64,000 nt of DNA, from the NCBI RefSeq assembly GCF_042140125.1, contig NZ_CP159473.1; one strand, 5' to 3'. Below the pieces are notes generated by a model. It made no database searches, was not told where the DNA came from, and saw nothing but the letters and a program-made list of their open reading frames with translations. The position numbers and the translations under genes are program-made. Shown one piece after another: positions 42,004-51,470 of the stretch. This DNA is from Rhodophyticola sp017644125. GTDB lineage: Bacteria; Pseudomonadota; Alphaproteobacteria; Rhodobacterales; Rhodobacteraceae. Numbering within the stretch: position 1 is the first letter of the stretch; every line of letters begins with the position of its first letter.

Positions 42004-42081
42004 CCGTCAGATGAAGATCAACGCACCGGCCCTGTTTGTGTTCCGCCCGGGCGGGGCTCCCCGTGTCGCTATCCCGTGTCG

Positions 42082-44169
42082 CTACTCGGCCGCGATCTTG
42101 ATCACCGGATCCATCTGGGCAAGGATATCGTCGGCCAGATGGCACTTGATCTCGTGGCCTGCGGCCATCTTCCGTTGCGGCGGTACCTCGGTCTCGCAAA
42201 GATTGCCCGGAACTTCGGATTTCCAGCGGCAGCGTGTCTGGAACGGGCAGCCCGAGGGCGGGTTCATGGCCGAGGGGATATCTCCTTCAAGCACGATATG
42301 CTTTTTCTCGACGGAGGTATCGGCGATCGGCACGGCGGAAAGCAGCGCCTCGGTATAGGGATGATAGGGCGGCGAAAAGACCTGATCGGTAGAGCCCAGT
42401 TCCACCACATGGCCAAGATACATAACCATAACGCGATCAGAGAGATAGCGGACGATGCTCAAGTCGTGCGAGATGAAGAGCAGGGTGGTTTTCTCGTTGC
42501 GCTGGATCTCCATCAGCAGGTCGGTCACGGCGGCCTGCACCGACACGTCGAGCGCCGAGACCGGCTCGTCGGCGACCACGATGCGCGCGCCGCCGGCAAA
42601 GGCACGCGCGATGCCGACGCGCTGTTTCTGCCCGCCGGAGAGCTGGCGCGGCATCCGGTCGGCGAATTCGCGCGGCAGTTTCACCAGATCGAGCAATTCC
42701 AGCATCCGGACCCGGCGTTCGGCCTCGGTGTTTCCGATCTTGAATATCTCCAGCGCGCGGATGATCTGCCGGCCCACGGTCATGGATGGGTTCAGCGTGT
42801 CGAACGGGTTCTGAAACACCATCTGGATGGAGGAGACGGTCTTGGTGTCGCGATCCTGGATTTCGGTGCTTTCGATCGACAGGTTGTCGAGCATGACCTG
42901 GCCTTCGGTGGCGGTTTCCAGCCCCATCAGAACCTTGGCCAGCGTGGACTTGCCGCAGCCGCTTTCACCGACGATGGCGAGGGTTTCGGACTCGCGCGCC
43001 TCGAAACTGATGGTCTCGTTGGCCTTCACCACCTTCTTGTCGGCTCCGCCGAACATCGAATTGGCCGCAACCTCATAATATTTCTTGAGATTATCGACCT
43101 TCAGCACGGTATCGCCAATGACACCCTTTTCCTTCTTGTCGGCAAGGGTAGGCGGCGCGGACCAGTCGATTTCCTGAAACCGCAGGCAGCGGGTCGCGTG
43201 GCGGTCGTTCCCTTCGACCTGAGCCATGCTGATCGGGCCCGCATCGCAGCGCCCGGCCTCGAAATAGTCGCAGCGGGGGCCGAAATTGCAGCCGTTTGGC
43301 CGTTCATGGGGGAGCGGGAAGTTGCCCGGGATCGCGATCAGCGGGCTGGCGTTCTTGTCGGCGCCGGGCAGCGGGATCGAGCGGAACAGCGCCTGCGTGT
43401 AGGGGTGCTTCATCTCGTCGAACACATCCTCGATGGAGCCGCGTTCGACCGCCTCGCCGGAATACATCACGCAAATCCTGTCGCAGGTTTCAAGCACCAG
43501 CCCCAGATTGTGGGAAATGAACAGCATCGAGGTGCCGTATTTCTTTCCCAGATCCTTGACCAGTTCGACAATCGCGGCCTCCACCGTCACATCTAGCGCG
43601 GTGGTGGGTTCATCGAGGATGAGCAGCGAGGGTTTGGACATCAGCGCCATGGCGATCACAATGCGTTGCTGTTGTCCGCCGGAAAGCTGGTGCGGATAGG
43701 CTTTCAGGATGCGGTCGGGATCGGGGAGCTTCACATCCTCGACCACCTGTCGGGCGCGTTTCATCGCCTCTTCTTCGCTGATGCCTTCGTGGATGACGGG
43801 CACCTCGGCAAGCTGCTTGCCGATCTTCATGGCCGGGTTGAGCGAGGCCATAGGCTCCTGATAGATCATCGCGATCTGCGATCCGCGGATATCGCGCAAC
43901 TCCTCGGGCGACATCTCGGACAGGTCGCGGCCCTTGAACTTGATCGTGCCGCCGACGATTTTGCCGTTTACGCCCAGATCCTGCATGACGCCAAGCGCCA
44001 CGGTGGATTTTCCGCAGCCGGATTCCCCCACCAGACCAAGCGCTTCGCCCGGCATCACATTGGCGGAGAAATCCATCACGGCGGGGATTTCGCGCAGCCG
44101 CGTGAAAAAGGAAATCGACAATTTGTCGATCTCCAGAATGGGCCCGTCATAAGCGGTGTCTTCAGCCAT
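42082..44169 (-). CDS. Peptide ABC transporter, fused ATP-binding protein (DppD-DppF type)
   Basis: A 695-residue protein containing two complete ABC ATPase domains of the dipeptide/oligopeptide type in tandem. Domain 1 has Walker A VGESGCGKST (about 49-58), signature LSGGQQQR and Walker B LLILDEPT. Domain 2 repeats VGESGCGKST, LSGGQKQR and VVADEPVS. Each is followed by an oligopeptide-transporter C-terminal region with clustered cysteines (GCNFGPRCDYF, GCPFQTRCRW) that may hold an Fe-S cluster as in DppD. The start is ATG 44169. It ends the operon of two permeases and a binding protein. Confidence 0.92.
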   Translation of the reverse strand: MAEDTAYDGPILEIDKLSISFFTRLREIPAVMDFSANVMPGEALGLVGESGCGKSTVALGVMQDLGVNGKIVGGTIKFKGRDLSEMSPEELRDIRGSQIAMIYQEPMASLNPAMKIGKQLAEVPVIHEGISEEEAMKRARQVVEDVKLPDPDRILKAYPHQLSGGQQQRIVIAMALMSKPSLLILDEPTTALDVTVEAAIVELVKDLGKKYGTSMLFISHNLGLVLETCDRICVMYSGEAVERGSIEDVFDEMKHPYTQALFRSIPLPGADKNASPLIAIPGNFPLPHERPNGCNFGPRCDYFEAGRCDAGPISMAQVEGNDRHATRCLRFQEIDWSAPPTLADKKEKGVIGDTVLKVDNLKKYYEVAANSMFGGADKKVVKANETISFEARESETLAIVGESGCGKSTLAKVLMGLETATEGQVMLDNLSIESTEIQDRDTKTVSSIQMVFQNPFDTLNPSMTVGRQIIRALEIFKIGNTEAERRVRMLELLDLVKLPREFADRMPRQLSGGQKQRVGIARAFAGGARIVVADEPVSALDVSVQAAVTDLLMEIQRNEKTTLLFISHDLSIVRYLSDRVMVMYLGHVVELGSTDQVFSPPYHPYTEALLSAVPIADTSVEKKHIVLEGDIPSAMNPPSGCPFQTRCRWKSEVPGNLCETEVPPQRKMAAGHEIKCHLADDILAQMDPVIKIAAE

Positions 44170-44296
44170 CGATACTCTTCTCCCTGTCGGGCCAGTTCGG
44201 CCTCGTATGATTTGCATGCACGCGCACCCGGTGCACATTCCGTGTGGCGGCGCGCCCGTCTCCGGTCGGTGAGCCCGTGGGCGCGCGCGATCTTGG

Positions 44297-45721
44297 TCAG
44301 TCCCTCAGGCTCTCCTCGCGCAACCCGTCGGCCAGCAGATTGAGGCCCAGCACCATCGTCATCAATGCGATGGCGGGCGGCAGGGCGGGGTGCGGATAGA
44401 TGGTGAGGAGACGGCGGCCTTCGTTGATGGTCGAGCCCCAGTCGGGGCTTTCCGGGCTGACGCCCAGCCCGAAGAAGCCAAGCGTACCCAGAAGGATGGT
44501 GGTGTAGCCGATCCTGAGACAGAAATCGACGATCAGCGGCCCCCGCGCATTGGGCAGGATCTCCCACAGCATGATGTACCAGGGGCCTTCGCCGCGGGTC
44601 TGCCCGGCGGCCACGTAATCGCGGGTCTTGATATCCAGCACGATGCCGCGAACGATCCGGAACACGGTGGGCGAGTTCACGAAGACGACCGAGACGAACA
44701 CGATGAGGATATTGCCCGGCATCGAGATGATGCCAAGGGGGTCGGAGTTCCACGCAAGGCCCAGATAGAGCCAGCCGCCGATCAGCACCGTCAGGAAGAT
44801 ATAGATGTTCCGTGTGAACGGTTGCGTAAAGAACCGGCTGTTGAACAGGATCACGAAAAAGATGATCGGGAACAGGAACAGCACTGCGGCCATGTAGGTC
44901 GGGATGCCCGAGGCCACGATTTCCGGTGTCACCAGCAGGTAGAAGAGCAGGATGACCGGGAAGGCCAGAACCAGATTGGCGATGAAGGTCAGCACGGTGT
45001 CGAGCTTGCCGCCGAAATAGCCCGCGGGCAGACCGAGGGTGATGCCGACCATGAAGGCGAAAAGCGTTGCCGCCGGGGCGATTTTCAGCACCTCGCGGGC
45101 GCCGAAGACCATCCGCGAGAACACATCGCGCCCAAGATTGTCGCCACCGAGAAGATACACGAGATATTCGCCCTCGTCCGGGTCGGGCATGAAGCTGCCC
45201 GGCACTTCGTTCCGCATCTGGCTGACCACATCGATGGCGCCATGGGTCGCGACGAGACCGGCAAAGATCGCGGTCAGCATCCAGAACATCACGAGAAAGA
45301 AGCCGACCATGCCGATCGGGCTGTCGAAAAGCTTGCCGTAGAGACCAAGCCTGCGCTTGAAGGTGACAGACAGCGCGAAGATCAGGATCATCGCGATCCA
45401 GACCGGCAGAAAACGCTGCCCCATGGCGCCGATGATGCCCTTCTGTTCCAGAGAGGGCTGCACGATGCCGCCGACAATGAACACGGCCACGCAGGCCAGA
45501 AACAGAAGGACGGCGTATTTCATCGCCATCAGCGCGTAGTCGTTCGGCGAGCGTGCGACGCTCAGCGTGTGGTCCGGGTTGATCTGCACCTCGCCGGGCT
45601 GCACGCCCGCGAAGTTCAGCACGAGCTGCGCGAAAAACCCCAGAACGAAGACCGCGATCGCGGCCAGCATCAGCGGGTTGAGGAAGGGGCCAAGGGAGCC
45701 TGTCCAGGTAATCGGGTCCAT
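44297..45721 (-). CDS. Peptide ABC transporter permease (DppC/OppC type)
   Basis: A 474-residue inner-membrane permease. It is unusually long for the DppC type (about 300) because of an extra N-terminal part with two or more helices (about 15-37 and 70-90) before the usual core. The transporter core has the EAA-type loop GEGPWYIMLWEILPNARGPLIV and the end MVLGLNLLADGLREES. A periplasmic loop (about 170-200) includes a GGDNLGRDVFSRMVFG signature typical of OppC/DppC. It pairs with the DppB-type gene upstream. Confidence 0.9.
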   Translation of the reverse strand: MDPITWTGSLGPFLNPLMLAAIAVFVLGFFAQLVLNFAGVQPGEVQINPDHTLSVARSPNDYALMAMKYAVLLFLACVAVFIVGGIVQPSLEQKGIIGAMGQRFLPVWIAMILIFALSVTFKRRLGLYGKLFDSPIGMVGFFLVMFWMLTAIFAGLVATHGAIDVVSQMRNEVPGSFMPDPDEGEYLVYLLGGDNLGRDVFSRMVFGAREVLKIAPAATLFAFMVGITLGLPAGYFGGKLDTVLTFIANLVLAFPVILLFYLLVTPEIVASGIPTYMAAVLFLFPIIFFVILFNSRFFTQPFTRNIYIFLTVLIGGWLYLGLAWNSDPLGIISMPGNILIVFVSVVFVNSPTVFRIVRGIVLDIKTRDYVAAGQTRGEGPWYIMLWEILPNARGPLIVDFCLRIGYTTILLGTLGFFGLGVSPESPDWGSTINEGRRLLTIYPHPALPPAIALMTMVLGLNLLADGLREESLRD

Positions 45722-45737
45722 GTCTCAGGGCTCCTTA

Positions 45738-46826
45738 TCAAGAAATGCGGATGCGCGGGTTCAGATACACATAGCCGATATCGGATATCAGCTGTGTGGC
45801 GAGCACCACGATCACCGCCACGATAGAAACGGACATCAGAAGCTCGATGTCGTTGTTTGACGCCGCCTGCACGAGCGTCCAGCCGAAGCCGTTATAGTTG
45901 AACAGGGTTTCCACGATCACCACGCCGGTCAGAAGCCAGGGGATCTGCAGCATGATGACGGTGAAGGGCGCGATCAGCGCGTTACGAAGCGCGTGTTTCA
46001 GAACGATGGTTCTGAATTTCACGCCTTTCAGCCGCGCGGTGCGGATGTATTGCGCGGTCATCACCTCGGCCATGGAGGCCCGGGTCATTCGCGCGATATA
46101 GCCCATGCCGTAAAGCGCCAGCGTCATCACCGGCAGGGTAAAGTTCCAGAAGGTGATATCCTCCATCGCGGATCGGGCGGAGCCGAGGAAGAGCGTTCGC
46201 CCCTCGATCCAGCCGTTTTCCGTCAGCCATGGCGACAGCCCCGCAGTGGAGGAGGCGAGAAGGACGATGAAGATCACGCCCGAGACATATTCCGGTGTGG
46301 CCGTCGTGGCGATGGAGGCGGTGGACAGCGTTCGATCGAGACGGGAGCCTTCGCGCATGCCCGCCAGAACGCCCACGACCAGCGCCGACGGGATCATCAC
46401 GATCAGGACCCAGCCCATCAGCTTGCCGGTAAGCAGAAGTCGCCCGCCGACGATATTGGAAACCTCGTCATCGGAAACTGTGGAATACCCCAGATCGCCC
46501 TGCAACATGCCGCAGAATCGCGGCGCCTCGGCCGGATCGTCGCCGAAATCGATGCAGCGCCCCCGGATCTCGCCGGTTTCCTCATCCGTCCGGGTCCAGC
46601 CCGGCACCACCCCCAGCCATTCTCCGTAGCGCACCAGCATCGGCGCGCCATAGCCGTTGTTATCCAGCCAGCTGGACACCTCAGCATCGGTCATCCGGGC
46701 ATTGCCCTGGGTTTTCGCGAGCTTTTCGAGGTTCGGGTAGAGATTGGTCAGAAAGAAGACCACGAAGGTCAGGCAGAGCGCGGTCAACAGCATGACCCCG
46801 AGCCGTTTGAGGATGAATAGTCCCAT
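45738..46826 (-). CDS. Peptide ABC transporter permease (DppB/OppB type)
   Basis: A 362-residue permease with six predicted helices. The N-terminal LFILKRLGVMLLTALCLTFVVFFL and the EAA loop (RTARLKGVKFRTIVLKHALRNAL) are typical of DppB/OppB. A longer periplasmic loop (about 50-135) contains a cysteine pair (RCIDFGDD and RFCGML). Separated by 16 bases from the downstream permease, and by about 135 bases with a hairpin from the binding-protein gene upstream. Confidence 0.9.
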   Translation of the reverse strand: MGLFILKRLGVMLLTALCLTFVVFFLTNLYPNLEKLAKTQGNARMTDAEVSSWLDNNGYGAPMLVRYGEWLGVVPGWTRTDEETGEIRGRCIDFGDDPAEAPRFCGMLQGDLGYSTVSDDEVSNIVGGRLLLTGKLMGWVLIVMIPSALVVGVLAGMREGSRLDRTLSTASIATTATPEYVSGVIFIVLLASSTAGLSPWLTENGWIEGRTLFLGSARSAMEDITFWNFTLPVMTLALYGMGYIARMTRASMAEVMTAQYIRTARLKGVKFRTIVLKHALRNALIAPFTVIMLQIPWLLTGVVIVETLFNYNGFGWTLVQAASNNDIELLMSVSIVAVIVVLATQLISDIGYVYLNPRIRIS

Positions 46827-46927
46827 TTGGTTCCCTGTCGGTTTTCGGCCACGGCGGCCGGATATCGGGCCTCATTGACGGGCCCGTTGGCTGGATGGGG
46901 CGGGCCATGGGGCCCCGCAGAGAGAGG

Positions 46928-46954
46928 GCGGGGCGGCCTTTGGGGCCGCCCCGC
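46928..46954 (-). terminator. Strong hairpin after the peptide-binding-protein gene
   Basis: GCGGGGCGGCC (46928-46938) pairs with GGCCGCCCCGC (46944-46954), a perfect 11-base stem with a five-base loop, six bases after the stop of the leftward binding-protein gene. There is no U-run, so it is more likely an mRNA-protecting structure than a terminator. Confidence 0.6.
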
Positions 46955-46960
46955 TCCGCA

Positions 46961-48604
46961 TCACGCGTCCATGCCGAGGTAATGCACGTTGATCTCGAAT
47001 TTCGGATGCATGTCGGCGTTGATCACGCCGGGCACGTGATGCCGGAAGAGCGACCGCCAGTAGGGCTGAAGCGTCACCGCCTCCTCCTGCATGATGGTTT
47101 GCAGCTGAACCATGATCTCCCGCCGGGCATCGGCATTCTGGATCGCCAGCGCCTGATCCAGCAGCGCGTCGAACTCCGCATTGGCAAAGCCGCTTTCGTT
47201 CCAGGCCACGCCCGAGCGATAGGCCAGCCCCAGGATCATCACCCCCAGTTCCCGGTGGTTCCAGTTGGTCGAACTGAACGGATAGCTTGTCCAGTCGTTC
47301 CAGAAGGTGGAGCCGGGGATCACCGTGCGCGTGACGTTGAAGCCGGCATCGCGAAGCTGGGCGGCCACCGCATCGGTGGTGTTGCGGCGATAATCGTCGT
47401 CGATTGACACGATCTCGAAATCGAAATCCGCATGGCCCGATTCCTGCAACATCGCGAAGGCGGCGTCCTTGTCGATCGTGATCGGCGGCAGTTCGGCATA
47501 TTCGGGGTGGATCGGGCAGACATGGTGGTTCTCCCCAAGCTCCCCCTGACCGTTGATGCCCAGATCGAGGCAGACCTGCGGGTCGACCGCGAGCGCGATT
47601 GCCTTGCGCACCTGAAGATTGTCGTAAGGCGCGTTGTTCTGGTTGGGCCGGATCACCACGGTGGCGGCGGTCACCACGTCGCTTTGCTCCCACCCGATGG
47701 CCTGGAAGAGATCGACGAATTCGCCCACGGTTTCGTAGGTCATGTCGAACTCGCCCGCCTCGGCGCCGGCCAGCCAAGCGGCCGGATCCTGCCCGAGGTC
47801 GATGAAGTCGATCCGGTCCAGATAGGCCTCGCCCCAGTATTCGTGATCGGGGTTTCTCTCCAGCGTCGCCTGAACGCCCACCTCGTAATTGGTGATGCGA
47901 TAGGCGCCGGTGCCCACGCCGTGATCAAGCGGATTGGTCCCGATCAGATCGCGGTGCTGCACCGCCGACGGGTAATCGGCCACGCCGGGAATGATCGTGA
48001 TGTCGGGCGCGGGCAGGTTCAGCCGCACGGTCAGATCATCGACGATCTCGATCCCGCCTTCGATGGCGCGCTGCGTTTCTGGGTCGACAAGCTGGCCCAT
48101 CCGCGCAGCCATCGAGTTGCCCTCGACGCTGGCATCGCACCAGCCCTCGAAATTGGCGGCCACGTCAGCGGCGGTGAAATCGTCGCCGTTGTTCCATTTC
48201 ACGCCGGGGCGAAGCCGCAGCGTATACTGGGTGGCGTCGTCATTGACTTCCCAGCTGTCGAGCAGGACGCCGGAGAACGAGCCATCGGCGTTGTATTCCA
48301 CCAGATACTCGAGGAACCCGCGGCTGACATTGGCCATCTGCGACCAGTCATAGCTGCGGGGGTCTTTCAGGGCGCGCACCTCCATCTGGATGCGCAGCGT
48401 TCCGCCCATGGGCGGGGTCTGGCGATGGCTCATCGCCTGTGCCGGGTTCAGGCCGATCATCGAATATGCGGTTGCGGTGGCCACCCCCAATGCGGAGGTG
48501 CGGACGAGGAACTCGCGACGGCTGAGTTTGCCCTCCCGATACTCATCGGCATACATCTTGGCGGCGGGGTGTACCCGTGTGCCAGTTTTGGTCGGGTGCG
48601 TCAT
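46961..48604 (-). CDS. Peptide ABC transporter substrate-binding protein (Tat signal)
   Basis: A 547-residue periplasmic binding protein of the SBP family 5 (DppA/OppA). The N terminus carries a twin-arginine signal SRREFLVRTSALGV at about residues 28-41, behind a long 27-residue polar lead, so export of a folded protein through Tat is likely. Family segments: GGTLRIQMEVRALKDP, LLDSWEVNDDATQYTLRLRPGVKWNNGDDFTAADV is of the class type, and NNAPYDNLQVRKAIALAVD. It heads the operon binding protein, two permeases, fused ATPase. A palindrome at 48688-48701 lies 84 bases upstream. Confidence 0.92.
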   Translation of the reverse strand: MTHPTKTGTRVHPAAKMYADEYREGKLSRREFLVRTSALGVATATAYSMIGLNPAQAMSHRQTPPMGGTLRIQMEVRALKDPRSYDWSQMANVSRGFLEYLVEYNADGSFSGVLLDSWEVNDDATQYTLRLRPGVKWNNGDDFTAADVAANFEGWCDASVEGNSMAARMGQLVDPETQRAIEGGIEIVDDLTVRLNLPAPDITIIPGVADYPSAVQHRDLIGTNPLDHGVGTGAYRITNYEVGVQATLERNPDHEYWGEAYLDRIDFIDLGQDPAAWLAGAEAGEFDMTYETVGEFVDLFQAIGWEQSDVVTAATVVIRPNQNNAPYDNLQVRKAIALAVDPQVCLDLGINGQGELGENHHVCPIHPEYAELPPITIDKDAAFAMLQESGHADFDFEIVSIDDDYRRNTTDAVAAQLRDAGFNVTRTVIPGSTFWNDWTSYPFSSTNWNHRELGVMILGLAYRSGVAWNESGFANAEFDALLDQALAIQNADARREIMVQLQTIMQEEAVTLQPYWRSLFRHHVPGVINADMHPKFEINVHYLGMDA

Positions 48605-48687
48605 CCTTGTCTCCCTGTGACGGTGTGATTGAATTTATCCGGGCGGCCTGCCGATGCCTTTCGACATTTCTTACAACGCCGCAGGGG

Positions 48688-48701
48688 ATATTGCGCAATA
48701 T
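48688..48701. promoter_or_regulatory. Palindromic operator candidate upstream of the peptide ABC operon
   Basis: ATATTGCGCAATAT is a perfect 14-base palindrome in the 216-base gap between the binding-protein gene and the AraC-type regulator. A dimeric regulator could bind here. The cognate protein is unknown. Confidence 0.4.
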
Positions 48702-48820
48702 TCCAACCCGGGCGTCAATGGGCAGGACCGTCCATTGATGTAACTTTTGCGACAGTATCAAGGTCTGAAACCGACATCGACCGCAAAAGCGACATCGCGG
48801 GAAAATAATCCGTCCCGCAG

Positions 48821-49573
48821 TTAATTGCGCCGCGGAGAGCTTCGGAACGCGGTGGGTGTGCGTCCTGTGGACTGGGAAAAGGCCCTTGTGAAATAGGCGG
48901 GCGAGGAAAACCCGAGTTCTTCGGAGATCAGCCGCGCGGATTTGTCGGTATCGGCCAGCAGGCGGCGTGCTTCGTGCATCAGGCGTTCGTGGATCAGCGC
49001 ATGCGCCGGTTTGCCGGAGGCTTCCTTGCAGACCCGGCTGAGATGGGTGGGCGTCACGCCCAGACGGTCCGCATAATCGGCGACACCCGCGCCGGTATGA
49101 TAGCTGATCGACAGGAGGCGGGCGAATTTCTCCACCAGATGGTGGGCCCTGTCGCGCAGGATCGCCCCTTCCTGCCGGCCAAGTTCGCGGGTGATCCAAG
49201 TCGACACCAGTAGCCCGTACCCTCTGAGCGCGCGGTCCTGCGCGGGGGCCTGCGCCGCGATTTCCCGTTCGATGCGTTCGATATGACCGGTCAGACTGGC
49301 CTGCGCCTCGATATTGGATATCCGCAGATGGAACGGATCGGCAGGCAATTCGGCCAGCGGATCGGGCGGCATATGCAGCAAGAGACCCTGGATCTGTTGC
49401 GGCAATTCCAGCGACATGACCGTGCCGGCGGGCACGAAAACCGCCGTGTTCGGTCCGTAGCCGCGGGTGATGCAGCCGACCGAGACGCGGCCCTGACCGC
49501 GGGTGATCCAATAGAGATGATGGCGGGTGTTGGAGTGCAGCGTCTCCACCCGCCAGGTGGGGCGCATGCGCAA
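48821..49573 (-). CDS. AraC family transcriptional regulator
   Basis: A regulator of about 250 residues with an N-terminal cupin-like sensing half (LYWITRGQGRVSVG, then NTAVFVPAGTVMSLELP) and a C-terminal double helix-turn-helix (ADYADRLGVTPTHLSRVCKEASGK, then SEELGFSSPAYFTRAFSQSTGRTPTAFR). The start is unclear: TTG 49573 is used, ATG 49567 is possible. The frame stays open upstream to 49618 with plausible N-terminal sequence (SYAVTSLGQLRMRPTW) but no standard start codon. It is adjacent to and co-oriented with the peptide transporter, so it may regulate it. Confidence 0.85.
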   Translation of the reverse strand: MRMRPTWRVETLHSNTRHHLYWITRGQGRVSVGCITRGYGPNTAVFVPAGTVMSLELPQQIQGLLLHMPPDPLAELPADPFHLRISNIEAQASLTGHIERIEREIAAQAPAQDRALRGYGLLVSTWITRELGRQEGAILRDRAHHLVEKFARLLSISYHTGAGVADYADRLGVTPTHLSRVCKEASGKPAHALIHERLMHEARRLLADTDKSARLISEELGFSSPAYFTRAFSQSTGRTPTAFRSSPRRN

Positions 49574-49691
49574 TTGGCCCAGAGAGGTGACAGCGTAGGA
49601 GTCTGGACATCGCCGATGAGCCTAATGATCGCAAAAGTGAAAGGGAAGCCGCGGTTTTCCTATAATTCTCAGTATCTGTGCAGGATTTTGC

Positions 49692-50561
49692 CTATGGTTG
49701 GGCAATATGTCGCCAGCCCGACATGCGCGCGCGGAACCATGTGCGCTGCCGTTTGGCGTATTGGCGCGAAGCGATGATCGCCGCATCGCGCGCGGCCTCA
49801 AGGGACAACTCGCCGCGCAGATATGCGATCAGCTCGGGCGCGCCGATCGCCTTGGCGCTGCCCCCGGCCCGTGGCCAGCGGGGCAGATTGGCGCGGGCCT
49901 CCTCCAGCGCGCCGTTTCGCAGCATCAGATCGAAACGGGTTTCGATCCGCGCATTCAGCCAGTCCCGATCCGCATCGAGCAGGAGCGGCTGGGTCCGGGT
50001 CAGCGGCAGGAGCGGCAGCGCGGTTCCGGCCTGCCACTCCGACAGCGGCCGGCCGGTGGCGCGCCAGACCTCCCAGCCACGCTGAACGCGGGCGCGGTTC
50101 TGCCGGTCGATGCGGGTGGCAAGCACCGGATCGGCCGCATCGAGATCGGAGAGAAGCGTCGCGTCGGGCAGGGCATCGGCCTCGGCCCTGATCGCGGGCG
50201 GTGTCGGCGGGATCTCGGCCAGGCCTTCGGTGAGGGCGCGGAAGTAAAGGCCCGTGCCGCCGACGATAATCGGGCGGGGACCGTCCAGAAGCGGGCCCAG
50301 ATCGCGGAGCCATTGACCCACGGAATAGGCCGCTTCGAACGGGACGTGGCCGTAAAGCGCGTGCGGCGCGCGGACTTCTTCGTCGGGCCCCGGGCGCGCG
50401 GTGAGAACGCGCCAGCCGTCATAGACCTGCAACGCGTCGGCGTTGAGAATGCGCCCGCCCTGCGCCTCGGCGATGGACAGTGCCAGCGCCGATTTGCCGG
50501 ACGCCGTGGGTCCGGCGATTAGAACGGGGCGTTCCGGCGAGAGAGTTTTTATATCGATCAA
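49692..50561 (-). CDS. miaA: tRNA dimethylallyltransferase
   Basis: A 289-residue MiaA that adds a dimethylallyl group to A37 of tRNAs reading UNN codons. The P-loop is VLIAGPTASGKSALAL near the N terminus, with NADALQVYDGWRVLTARP and GGTGLYFRALTEGL as further signatures. The C-terminal IIASRQYAKRQRTWFR is diagnostic. It is divergent from pyrH across 128 bases and uses dimethylallyl diphosphate from the pathway that starts at dxr (53.6 kb). Confidence 0.95.
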   Translation of the reverse strand: MIDIKTLSPERPVLIAGPTASGKSALALSIAEAQGGRILNADALQVYDGWRVLTARPGPDEEVRAPHALYGHVPFEAAYSVGQWLRDLGPLLDGPRPIIVGGTGLYFRALTEGLAEIPPTPPAIRAEADALPDATLLSDLDAADPVLATRIDRQNRARVQRGWEVWRATGRPLSEWQAGTALPLLPLTRTQPLLLDADRDWLNARIETRFDLMLRNGALEEARANLPRWPRAGGSAKAIGAPELIAYLRGELSLEAARDAAIIASRQYAKRQRTWFRARMSGWRHIAQP

Positions 50562-50689
50562 TATCTTGCGGGTCGTTCTTGATGTAGACGCAATGGGGCC
50601 GAGACGGGCGTTGAACCCAAAGCCCTTTTACGCCATGTTGCGGCAATCTCAATGACCCTGCCGCGCCAGCGGCCGCCTCCGAGGATCCC

Positions 50690-51421
50690 ATGCCAGACGA
50701 AACACCCGCGACCCGCCCTGCCTATAACCGCGTGATGCTGAAAATTTCGGGCGAGGCATTGATGGGGAGCCAGGGGTTCGGATTGCATCCGCCCACGGTG
50801 GAGCGGATCGCTCAGGAGGTCAAATCAGTCCATGATCTGGGGGTGGAGATCTGCATGGTGATCGGCGGCGGCAACATCTTCCGCGGGCTTCAGGGCTCCG
50901 CACAGGGGATGGAGCGCACGACTGCGGATTACATGGGCATGCTGGCGACGGTGATGAACGCGCTGGCGATGCAGTCGGCGCTGGAGAGCCTGGGCGTGTT
51001 CACCCGCGTGATCAGCGCGATCCCGATGGATCAGGTCTGCGAACCCTATATCCGTCGCCGCGCGGTGCGCCATCTGGAAAAGAAGCGCGTGGTGATCTTT
51101 GCCGCGGGCACCGGCAATCCGTATTTCACCACCGATACGGCCGCCACGCTGCGCGCGAATGAAATGGGATGCGAGGCGATCTTCAAGGGCACCAAGGTGG
51201 ACGGGGTCTATGACAAGGATCCGGTCGAACATGACGATGCGGTGCGCTATGAGCAGATCAGCTATGACGAGGTTCTGGCCCAGCATCTGGGCGTGATGGA
51301 TGCCTCCGCCATCGCGCTGGCCCGTGAAAACGATGTGCCGATCATCGTGTTCTCGCTGGATGAACCCGGCGGGTTCAAGGGCATTCTGGCCGGGGAAGGC
51401 ACCTATACAAAAGTCCAGTAA
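50690..51421 (+). CDS. pyrH: UMP kinase
   Basis: A 243-residue hexameric kinase of the amino acid kinase fold that converts UMP to UDP. Motifs: VMLKISGEALMGSQGFG, VIGGGNIFRGL, the TGNPYFTTDTAA loop and KVDGVYDKDP. First gene of a long rightward cluster. The order pyrH-frr-uppS-cdsA is conserved widely in proteobacteria. Confidence 0.96.
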   Translation: MPDETPATRPAYNRVMLKISGEALMGSQGFGLHPPTVERIAQEVKSVHDLGVEICMVIGGGNIFRGLQGSAQGMERTTADYMGMLATVMNALAMQSALESLGVFTRVISAIPMDQVCEPYIRRRAVRHLEKKRVVIFAAGTGNPYFTTDTAATLRANEMGCEAIFKGTKVDGVYDKDPVEHDDAVRYEQISYDEVLAQHLGVMDASAIALARENDVPIIVFSLDEPGGFKGILAGEGTYTKVQ

Positions 51422-51470
51422 GGGCTTAGAAGTACTGACTAACACGCGTTGATAAGAACGGGGCAGGGAC

